The position numbers and the translations under genes are program-made. Shown here piece after piece: positions 1 through 5,663 of a DNA stretch of 7,299 nucleotides. Within the stretch, counting starts at the first letter, position 1, and every line of letters starts with the position of its first letter. This stretch comes from Desulfuromonas sp. (GTDB lineage: Bacteria; Desulfobacterota; Desulfuromonadia; Desulfuromonadales; SZUA-401), in contig PKUI01000061.1 in the NCBI GenBank assembly GCA_002869605.1, forward strand, positions 1 to 7,299, in the 5' to 3' direction. A model generated the notes under the pieces. The model was not told the DNA's origin, ran no database searches, and saw only the letters and a list, made by a program, of their open reading frames with translations.

Positions 1-566
1 AGGGTCTGCAGCGTACCGAGGTCTTCCGGCTTGACCGCCGGTGCCTCGGGGAGCTTCTCCTGCAACGCCGAGAGGATCTCGACCCGTTTGATCGAGTCGA
101 TACCGAGGTCGGAATCGAGGGACATCTCCAGCTCCAGCATCTCCTCCGGGTAGCCGGTCTTCTCTGCGATCACCGCCAGCAGAGTGCGCGACACCGCGCC
201 GTTGTCGATTGCCGCGGTTTGCGGCGCTGCTGCGACAACGACAGGAGCGGGAGGAGAGACAGCGGGTGCCGTGACAGGCTGCGCAACCGGGGGCGCCGGT
301 GCTGCAGGCCGGGTAGGTACGGGCTGTTGCGGGGTCTGCGGCGTAGAGGAGAGCGGCTGTCCCTGCAGCAAACGGTTCTGCTGCTCCACCAGATTCAGAA
401 AAGAACGCGTCGCCGACTCCTGATTGGCAAGAAACTGCTGGTGCAGACGGGCCGTCTGCTCCTGCAGGCTCTGCAGCGCCTGCATGCTCTGGCGCGTGAC
501 CTGGAGAGCGTCCTGCAGCGCTACGGGTTGAGACGTGGCCGCGGAGGCACTAACAGTCGTTGACTG
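1..566 (-). CDS. pfaA: PfaA continuation after in-frame amber: helical linker, Pro/Ala linker and first ACP domain (partial)
   Basis: This reading frame is in the same phase as the KS-AT frame to its right and has no stop from 566 to the left edge. Translating it by hand gives, in order: a Ser/Thr/Ala-rich stretch; a Gln/Leu-rich, probably helical segment (about 530-367) containing LQEQTARLHQQFLANQES, which resembles the segment between AT and ACPs in PfaA proteins; a Pro/Ala/Val-rich flexible linker (about 357-213); and an acyl carrier protein domain (about 185-1) with the motif DLGIDSIKRVEIL. The Ser codon at 95-93 is the expected phosphopantetheine attachment site. The domain would tether the growing chain for KS and AT. 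The only ATG near the break is at 485-483, inside the helical segment, and it lacks a well-spaced Shine-Dalgarno sequence, so independent translation is doubtful. I read this as the interrupted continuation of pfaA. It runs off the left edge, where more ACPs and a KR would be expected. The domain call is firm; the expression status is not. Confidence 0.85.
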
Positions 567-569
567 CTA
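567..569 (-). other. In-frame amber (UAG) codon splitting pfaA between AT and ACP
   Basis: The codon lies between Gln (CAA) and Gln (CAG), and the frame is open for 984 codons before it and at least 188 after it. Because neighbouring codons are Gln and the linker is Gln-rich, a single C-to-T change from CAG is the simplest origin. It is the only stop in this frame between 3521 and 1. The two other gene stops in the window are TGA. Confidence 0.9.
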
Positions 570-3521
570 TTGCGTAGGTGCCGGGGTCGCCGTTGCCGGC
601 TGAACAGCACCCGCCGCAGCTACAGCCGCCGGCTTGAGCGGCGGCCGCTTGGGGCGTGGTTTGAAGTAATTGGCGCCACTCAGCTGCACGACCATGCCCG
701 GCTTTTTGGGACGCGCCGCGTTACGCATCGCGGCGTAGCCCTCGTCCCAGCGGCTCAACTCAAGCGGATAGCCGAGGACCGCCAGCTGCGCCAGGGCACG
801 TGCCAAATCGTGGATGGCGGAGCGTTTGCCGTTTGAGGCATCAATAGCCAGCGACTGGTGGTTGCGCTCACCGAGGATCGCCTTGACCATGCCGGTCATG
901 CGCGCGCCGGGACCAACCTCGAGGAAGGTGCGGGTGCCTGCGGCATACATCGCCTCGACCTCGGCGACAAAGTCGACCGGACAAGCGAGCTGCGCCGCGA
1001 GCAGTTCCCGCGCTTTGTTTGCTCCTGCAGGATAGGCCGCCCCGGTGGTATTGGCGAAAACCTCGGCCGTCGGCTTCTTGAAAGTAACCTGTTGCAGACG
1101 TTCTCCGAAAGGCCCGCTCGCCTCGGCGACCAGCTCGCTGTGGAAGGCAGCGGCCACGGCCAGCTGCTTGTAACGCAACCCCTGCTCGTCGAGAAGCTGG
1201 GCCGCTTTCTCGATCTCGCCGCTGGCTCCCGAGAGCACCCCCTGCTCGGGGGCATTGCGGTTGGCCAGCACCAGCTGCAGACCCGACTCAGCGAGGAACG
1301 CCTCGACCTGCTCGAGCGGTGCGGAAACCGCCAGCATCGAGCCGCGGTCCCCCTCGCCAGCGGCCATCAGCTCGCCGCGCAGGCGCGACAGCTCATGCAG
1401 CGCGTCAACATCGAAGTAGCCACCGGCACACAGGGCGGTCAGTTCACCGTAGCTGTGCCCGGCGTAAGCCGCGGCGGAAACCCCGAAGCCCTTGAGAACG
1501 GCGTAGGCTCCCAGGCTGACGGAGCCGATCGCCGGCTGGGCGACCTGCGTAGCGCGCAGCTCGTGTTCGTTACGTTCGCGTTGCGCCGCATCGAAAGCCG
1601 GGCGCGGATAAACCAGGTCGCACAAGTGGCCCGAAGCAGTACCGCTGTGGGCGGCAAAGGCACGGTCGGCAGTGACGAAGCTCTCGAGAAACTCCGGGAA
1701 CTGGGTCGCCAGCTCGCGCAGCATGCCTGGGTACTGGGCGCCCTGTCCCGGGAACAGTACCGCCAGTTTTCCGGCAACCTCCCCCCGCGCAAAGAACATC
1801 CCGTCGGGAGTGCTCCAGCTCTCGCTGTCGCGCTTGCTCTGCAGCATGGTCAGCGCAGTCTGCACCTTGGCCGCGGACTTCGCGCCCTGCTCGACCACCA
1901 TGACCAGGCGACACGGCTGCTGCGGATCGAAGGACTCGCGGCACTGTGCAGCGGCCAGACGTACCTCCGGCCACTCAGCGTCGGCAGGGAAATTGTTCAG
2001 GGCCGTCTCCAGACTCTGCTCGTCGGCGGCGCTGAAGGCGACCAGCTGTACATCCCCCTGCCAGTCGGCAACAGCCTTACGCTCCTGATACTCCTCAAGC
2101 AGGCAGTGGAAATTGCTGCCGCCAAAACCGAGGGCACTGACACCGGCACGCCGTGGGTAGTCGCCGTGCGGAACCCAGGGGCGCAGCTCGGTATTGACGT
2201 AGAAGGGAGAACCGTCGGCACTCACCGCTTCGGACGGCCGCTTGACCTTGATGGTCGGCGGCAGACTCTTGTTATACAGCGCCAACGCCGCCTTGATCAG
2301 TCCGGCGGAACCGGCGGCCGCCTTGGTGTGGCCGATCTGCGACTTGATCGAGCCGATGGCACAATACGGCTCCTCGGTAGTACCGAAGACCTCCTTAAGT
2401 GCCGATACCTCGACGGCGTCGCCGACCTTTGTGCCGGTACCGTGGGCTTCGATCAGCTCGATGGTGTGCGGCTCAATCCCGGCCTGAGCATAGGCGCGAC
2501 GCAGCGCCTTCTGCTGACCGGCAGCACTCGGCTCGTAAATCGCCGAGCCACGCCCGTCGCTCGAGGCGCCGAGCCCCTTGATCACCGCGTAGATCCTGTC
2601 GCCGTCCCGCTCGGCATCCTCTAACCGCTTGAGGACCATAATCCCCAGGCCTTCGCCGAGGGTGGTACCATCGCCGTCGGCGTCGAAGGGCCGCGCGTGC
2701 CCGGAGGGGGAGAGGGCGGGGGTCTTGCTGAAACAGGTGTACATGAAGATGTCGTTGAAGGTGTCGATGCCACCGGTCACGACCATATCGCTCTTGCCGG
2801 CGGCGAGTTCCAGGGCCGCCAGATTGAGAGCACCCAGGGAGCTGCCGCAGGCGGCATCGACGACGCAGTTGGTGCCACCGAAGTCGAAGTGCTTGCTGAT
2901 GCGCCCGGCGACCACGTTGCCGAGCAGACCGGGAAACGAGTTCTCCTGCCACGGCACGTAGGAGTCGCTGATGCGCTGCATCACATCCTCGGCGATAGCA
3001 TCGGCTATCCCCGCCTCCTGCAGCGCCTCGCGCCAGCGTGGATGTCCGAGCCGCGCACCGAGCGGCACCACCAGCTCGAGCGTCCCGGTGACGCCGAGAA
3101 TTACGCTCACCTTGTCGCGATCGAACTCCTTGTCGCTGGTATAGCCCGCGTTCTGCAGTGCCTGATCGACCACGACCAGACCGAGCAGCTGCGAGGTGTC
3201 GATCGCCTCGAGGGCATTCGGCAACACCCCGTATTCCATCGGATTGAAATCGATCGGCGACAAAAAGCCACCACACTTGGCGTAGACCTTGTCAGCCGCC
3301 TTGGGATCCGCATCGAAATAGTCATCGGAGCGCCAGTGGCTTTCCGGGACTTCGGTGATGGCATCGACACCCTGCTTGATATTGGTCCAGTAGGTGCCGC
3401 TGTCGGATGCCTGAGGGAAAAGGCTCCCGATCCCGACAATCGCCAACGGCGTCATTGCCGTACCCGGCTGCTCCAGTTCTCGGCTGCCCGTCTGTTTCAG
3501 TTCTCGGCTGTTTTTCTTCAA
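567..3521 (-). CDS. pfaA: PfaA-type polyunsaturated fatty acid synthase, ketosynthase and malonyl-acyltransferase part
   Basis: This 984-residue product covers the first two domains of a PfaA multienzyme. The ketosynthase (about residues 24-480) shows the active-site DAACGSS with Cys225, EAHGTGT with His360, KSQIGHTK with His398 and a closing GFGGSNFH. The acyltransferase (about 585-890) shows FPGQGAQYPGM, nucleophile motif GHSYGEL with Ser690, RGELM with Arg715 and AAFHS with His794; an AFH motif at that place is typical of malonyl-specific ATs. A basic, Pro-rich tail (about 935-984) follows. Known PfaA proteins continue directly into tandem ACPs and a KR, so 984 residues is far short of normal. 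The frame ends at an in-frame TAG (569-567), and the same frame continues as PfaA linker and ACP. The TTG start overlaps the pfaD stop (TTGA) and has AAGGAG 8 nt upstream. Residue 23 (ATG, 3455-3453) is closer to the usual PfaA start but lacks a good ribosome site. Residues 5-20 are a duplicated octapeptide. Function is confident; the exact start and the fate at the stop are open. Confidence 0.93.
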   Translation of the reverse strand: MKKNSRELKQTGSRELEQPGTAMTPLAIVGIGSLFPQASDSGTYWTNIKQGVDAITEVPESHWRSDDYFDADPKAADKVYAKCGGFLSPIDFNPMEYGVLPNALEAIDTSQLLGLVVVDQALQNAGYTSDKEFDRDKVSVILGVTGTLELVVPLGARLGHPRWREALQEAGIADAIAEDVMQRISDSYVPWQENSFPGLLGNVVAGRISKHFDFGGTNCVVDAACGSSLGALNLAALELAAGKSDMVVTGGIDTFNDIFMYTCFSKTPALSPSGHARPFDADGDGTTLGEGLGIMVLKRLEDAERDGDRIYAVIKGLGASSDGRGSAIYEPSAAGQQKALRRAYAQAGIEPHTIELIEAHGTGTKVGDAVEVSALKEVFGTTEEPYCAIGSIKSQIGHTKAAAGSAGLIKAALALYNKSLPPTIKVKRPSEAVSADGSPFYVNTELRPWVPHGDYPRRAGVSALGFGGSNFHCLLEEYQERKAVADWQGDVQLVAFSAADEQSLETALNNFPADAEWPEVRLAAAQCRESFDPQQPCRLVMVVEQGAKSAAKVQTALTMLQSKRDSESWSTPDGMFFARGEVAGKLAVLFPGQGAQYPGMLRELATQFPEFLESFVTADRAFAAHSGTASGHLCDLVYPRPAFDAAQRERNEHELRATQVAQPAIGSVSLGAYAVLKGFGVSAAAYAGHSYGELTALCAGGYFDVDALHELSRLRGELMAAGEGDRGSMLAVSAPLEQVEAFLAESGLQLVLANRNAPEQGVLSGASGEIEKAAQLLDEQGLRYKQLAVAAAFHSELVAEASGPFGERLQQVTFKKPTAEVFANTTGAAYPAGANKARELLAAQLACPVDFVAEVEAMYAAGTRTFLEVGPGARMTGMVKAILGERNHQSLAIDASNGKRSAIHDLARALAQLAVLGYPLELSRWDEGYAAMRNAARPKKPGMVVQLSGANYFKPRPKRPPLKPAAVAAAGAVQPATATPAPTQ
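3463..3510 (-). repeat. Two-copy 24-bp tandem duplication at the pfaA N-terminus
   Basis: Units 3463-3486 and 3487-3510 are identical at 21 of 24 positions and directly abut. In the pfaA frame they encode SRELKQTG and SRELEQPG (residues 5-12 and 13-20). The duplication sits between the TTG start and the first conserved KS residues, so it forms a short N-terminal extension. Confidence 0.9.
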
Positions 3522-5149
3522 CGGAGAAACTCCTTGATCTGATCGATTTCAAGCGGGGTGATCAACGCGGCCTCGTCCTCGAGGAGCCCCCCCTGAAGTT
3601 TAAACTGGTGGGCGCGCAGCAACACCGCCGCACCAAACAAGATATTCCATGCCACGCAGGCCACCCTGCGCTGCGCAGGCGGTTCCAGAAACGTTCCCTT
3701 GACCCACTCGTTGAACGCCCCCATAGCCGGACCGCACCAGACCTGGTAGTCGAGGCGCCGCTCCGCATCGCCACGGTTGGCCCAGACCGGCGACTGGCCA
3801 AGGTACCAGCGGAACACCAACGCCATCTTGTACTTCGGGTCGCTCTCGGCCTTGGCCAGTTGACGCGGGTCGCGCTGCTGAAAGTAGTTGCGGGTATCGG
3901 CCCAGACCTGGTCGAGATCCTTGCGGAACACGGTCTTCTCGAGCTTCTGCCGCTCAGCAACCGGCAGCGCCTCGATGCTGTCGTAGGCCCGGTAGAGCTC
4001 GTAAAGCTTCGCTGCGCGCATCGAGAACATGGTGCCGCGCTTGATCACCTGGACGTTGACCCCCATCTCGAACATGTCGCCCGAGGGGGCCATGGTCACA
4101 TCGGCCTGGCGGGTCTCGGCGAGCATCTGCCGAACCTCGTCACAGGTTCCCGACTCGACACAGGCCTGGTTGACGGTCCCGGTCACCAGGTAGTCTGCAC
4201 CCAGGGTAAAGGCGGCCGCCGCCGAGGACGGCGTGGCGATCCCGCCACCGAGGCCTACGCGCAGGGTCTGACGGTAATTATAACGCGTCTGAAAACTATT
4301 TTTTTGTGCCTGGATAGTCGGAAACAGCGCCAGGGCGGGACGGTTGTCGGTATGCCCACCCGAGTCGGCCTCGGCGGTGACATCCTGAGCCATCGGGATC
4401 TCGGCCGCCATCGCAGCCTGGTCGGCGCTCAGTTGCCCGCTCGCCACCAGTGCCTGCAGCATCTTTTCCGGAGGCGGGGCGAAGAACTTGGCCGCCACCT
4501 CCTCGCGCGAGACCTTGGCCACGATCCGGTTCGGGGTCACGACCTCCCCTGCAGCGTTGCGGGAGATGCCGTGGGTACGATAACGGACCAGGGCGGGGGT
4601 CAGGTCGAGGAAGGCCGAAGCCTCCACCAGCGTGACACCCTGCTCCAGGTACAAATCGACGAGTCGGTTTTCCAGCTCCGGCTCGTTGGGACTGTGAATC
4701 AGGTTGACCCCGAACGGCTTGCCGGCGAGACGTTGCTGCAGCTCCCCGAGAGCCGCCGCGACTTCCTCCGGCAACAGCCCTGCGGCGCCGAAGAAGCCAA
4801 GCATTCCGGCTTCGACCAGGGCCACCACCATCTCCACCGAGCTGATCCCCTTGGCCATCGAACCGCCGACATAAGGGTAGGAGAGGCCATGGTCGCGGCA
4901 AAAACCCGCATCTCCCAGGGCTTCCAGAGGACAGGGGAGCACCATGCCGTGAAATCCGGCCTCGGCCTGTCCCGCAAGCTCGTCCGGGCTTGCCACCAGG
5001 CGGAGCACCTCGCCCTCGGCTACCAGATAGAGCGGTTGGGCAACACGCCTCAGCGCCGCTAGGTTCTCCTCGGCAACCGCTTGCGCCCCTTTCGACCCGA
5101 CCGGGAAACGACCGATCTCGAGTCGAGCATGCAGTGGTGTTGAGTTCAA
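3518..5149 (-). CDS. pfaD: PfaD, FMN-dependent enoyl reductase of the PUFA synthase
   Basis: This 543-residue protein is full length for PfaD and recognisable end to end. PfaD is the separate enoyl reductase of Pfa synthases, a flavin (FMN) TIM-barrel enzyme related to FabK and nitronate monooxygenase. It acts in trans on ACP-bound enoyl chains in the cytoplasm. Visible motifs are GGSMAKGISSVEMVVALVEAG (near residues 95-115) with GFFGAAGL after it, EADSGGHTDNRP (260-271, His266 at the position of the conserved His in FabK-like enzymes), GLGGGIATP (299-307) and the phosphate-binding VTGTVNQACVESGT (322-335). The C-terminal part (about 380-543) holds family-typical stretches such as WCGPAMGAFNEWVKGT. 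The TTG start is chosen because GGGAG lies 7 nt upstream and no in-frame ATG occurs until about residue 69, inside conserved sequence. Its stop overlaps the pfaA start by 4 bases. A sigma-54 type promoter stands about 77 bp upstream of the start. pfaD preceding pfaA differs from the marine gammaproteobacterial order pfaABCD and matches myxobacterial clusters. No key residue appears missing. Confidence 0.95.
   Translation of the reverse strand: MNSTPLHARLEIGRFPVGSKGAQAVAEENLAALRRVAQPLYLVAEGEVLRLVASPDELAGQAEAGFHGMVLPCPLEALGDAGFCRDHGLSYPYVGGSMAKGISSVEMVVALVEAGMLGFFGAAGLLPEEVAAALGELQQRLAGKPFGVNLIHSPNEPELENRLVDLYLEQGVTLVEASAFLDLTPALVRYRTHGISRNAAGEVVTPNRIVAKVSREEVAAKFFAPPPEKMLQALVASGQLSADQAAMAAEIPMAQDVTAEADSGGHTDNRPALALFPTIQAQKNSFQTRYNYRQTLRVGLGGGIATPSSAAAAFTLGADYLVTGTVNQACVESGTCDEVRQMLAETRQADVTMAPSGDMFEMGVNVQVIKRGTMFSMRAAKLYELYRAYDSIEALPVAERQKLEKTVFRKDLDQVWADTRNYFQQRDPRQLAKAESDPKYKMALVFRWYLGQSPVWANRGDAERRLDYQVWCGPAMGAFNEWVKGTFLEPPAQRRVACVAWNILFGAAVLLRAHQFKLQGGLLEDEAALITPLEIDQIKEFLR
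3522..3535 (-). promoter_or_regulatory. Ribosome binding site of pfaA, within the pfaD end and partly self-paired
   Basis: AAGGAG at 3535-3530 stands 8 nt before the TTG at 3521-3519, which supports this unusual start over the downstream ATG. The GGAG core can pair with CTCC three bases later (3533-3523), a 4-bp hairpin hiding the site. Ribosomes finishing pfaD would open it, which suggests translational coupling. Confidence 0.7.
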
Positions 5150-5161
5150 CGTTTTTCTCCC
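5150..5161 (-). promoter_or_regulatory. Ribosome binding site of pfaD
   Basis: GGGAG at 5161-5157 is followed by a 7-nt A-rich spacer and the TTG start at 5149-5147. The spacing decides this non-ATG start. Confidence 0.7.
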
Positions 5162-5225
5162 ACAAAAGATCTAAGCCCAGACAAAGCTGCCATCGACATG
5201 GCGTTCCCCACACCCCCGGCAGATT

Positions 5226-5243
5226 AAGCAATTTACGCGCCAG
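5226..5243 (-). promoter_or_regulatory. Candidate sigma-54 (RpoN) promoter for the pfaD-pfaA operon
   Basis: On the minus strand the site reads CTGGCGCGTAAATTGCTT. It matches the consensus TGGCACG-N4-TTGCW at every fixed base but one (A to G), and has the required 10 nt between the GG (-24) and GC (-12) elements. Predicted transcription start is near 5216, giving a leader of about 67 nt before pfaD. Sigma-54 promoters need an activator ATPase, so the operon would be switched on by a signal rather than constitutive. No sigma-70 site of comparable quality was seen in the gap. The match is seen directly; activity is inferred. Confidence 0.6.
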
Positions 5244-5472
5244 CGCCCCTGCAGAATAGGCATATGCACTAAAAGGCACAAAACTACCCGACATCGCTAC
5301 AAAAACCTGCCGATCACCCTCGCAACACCAGTGAAACTCGTTAACATATCAGCGTTTTTCACCATTCCGCAAGGACAAATTCAATTGCGTACCTCCATAG
5401 AGGCATCACATTGCACCTGTTGATCGAGAGCTTTATACCTGGCCCCTAATGATTAAATCCGCTTACATTACG

Positions 5473-5516
5473 AAAAACCAAAGACTTACAGCCTTGAAAA
5501 CTGTAAGTCTTTGGTT
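5473..5516 (-). terminator. Rho-independent terminator after the ABC transporter gene
   Basis: A perfect 16-bp inverted repeat (5501-5516 with 5476-5491) encloses a 9-nt loop. On the minus strand the second arm CTGTAAGTCTTTGGTT runs into three more T residues, giving five in a row. On the plus strand no T-tract follows, so it serves minus-strand transcripts. It lies about 148 nt past the transporter stop and well upstream of the pfaD promoter, so it separates the two transcription units. Confidence 0.8.
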
Positions 5517-5544
5517 GTCTAACGATTGAGTTTGACCCGACACG

Positions 5545-5611
5545 CTAAGTGATTAACTCTTCATCCGCTTCATTGATCCACGGGGGGGAAATCTTTATTC
5601 GTCATCTCCAT
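5545..5611 (-). pseudogene. Possible small ORF or gene remnant broken by a 7-C run
   Basis: From ATG 5611-5609 the frame reads MEMTNKDFPPVDQ and stops after 13 codons. If one C of the 7-C run (5588-5582) were absent, it would instead read MEMTNKDFPPWINEADEE followed by LIT and a TAG at 5547-5545, about 28 nt before the terminator. The acidic, start-like sequence loosely recalls the N-terminus of a HlyD-type adaptor gene, which often follows this kind of transporter gene. No good Shine-Dalgarno sequence precedes it, and the peptide is too short to assign. It may be chance. Confidence 0.2.
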
Positions 5612-5663
5612 GACAAGCGAGAAACCAAAGTGCCCCTCGATGCCACCTTCCCTGCTGTTTACC

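Larger units (their letters stand above)
5150..5663. other. Intergenic region between the ABC transporter gene and pfaD
   Basis: The stretch is clearly more AT-rich than its flanks and contains no convincing full gene on either strand. From right to left it holds a possible frameshifted peptide remnant (5611-5545) with a 7-base G/C run, a strong hairpin terminator (5516-5473), a loose dyad (5331-5362) and the sigma-54 type promoter (5243-5226). No tRNA, CRISPR repeat or insertion sequence end was seen. Confidence 0.8.

Noticed and set aside
6..518. Cluster of CTGCAG palindromes
   Set aside because: They arise from repeated Leu-Gln and Gln-Leu codons in the linker and ACP coding sequence, with irregular spacing, so they are not a separate repeat element.
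579..600. GCCGG/CCGGC inverted repeat just before the pfaA amber codon
   Set aside because: It is a 5-bp stem with an 11-nt loop in Pro/Ala/Thr-coding GC-rich sequence and has no T-tract, so it is neither a terminator nor a convincing structure.
858..2624. Long plus-strand open frame (588 codons) opposite the KS-AT region
   Set aside because: It is antisense to firmly identified KS and AT domains, its translation shows no recognisable domain, and GC-rich genes commonly leave such open antisense frames.
3407..5062. Long plus-strand open frame (551 codons) opposite pfaD
   Set aside because: It mirrors the pfaD codons, is rich in Arg, Gly, Leu and His with no family motif, and has no plausible ribosome site or promoter.
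5247..5275. Possible sigma-70 promoter (TTGTGC-N17-TATTCT) on the minus strand upstream of pfaD
   Set aside because: Only 3 of 6 and 4 of 6 consensus bases match, much weaker than the sigma-54 element next to it.
4296..5294. Minus-strand frame of 332 codons overlapping the pfaD start and its promoter
   Set aside because: It is out of phase with pfaD, Gly/Arg-rich in the overlap and without domains. It would also begin upstream of the predicted pfaD transcription start.
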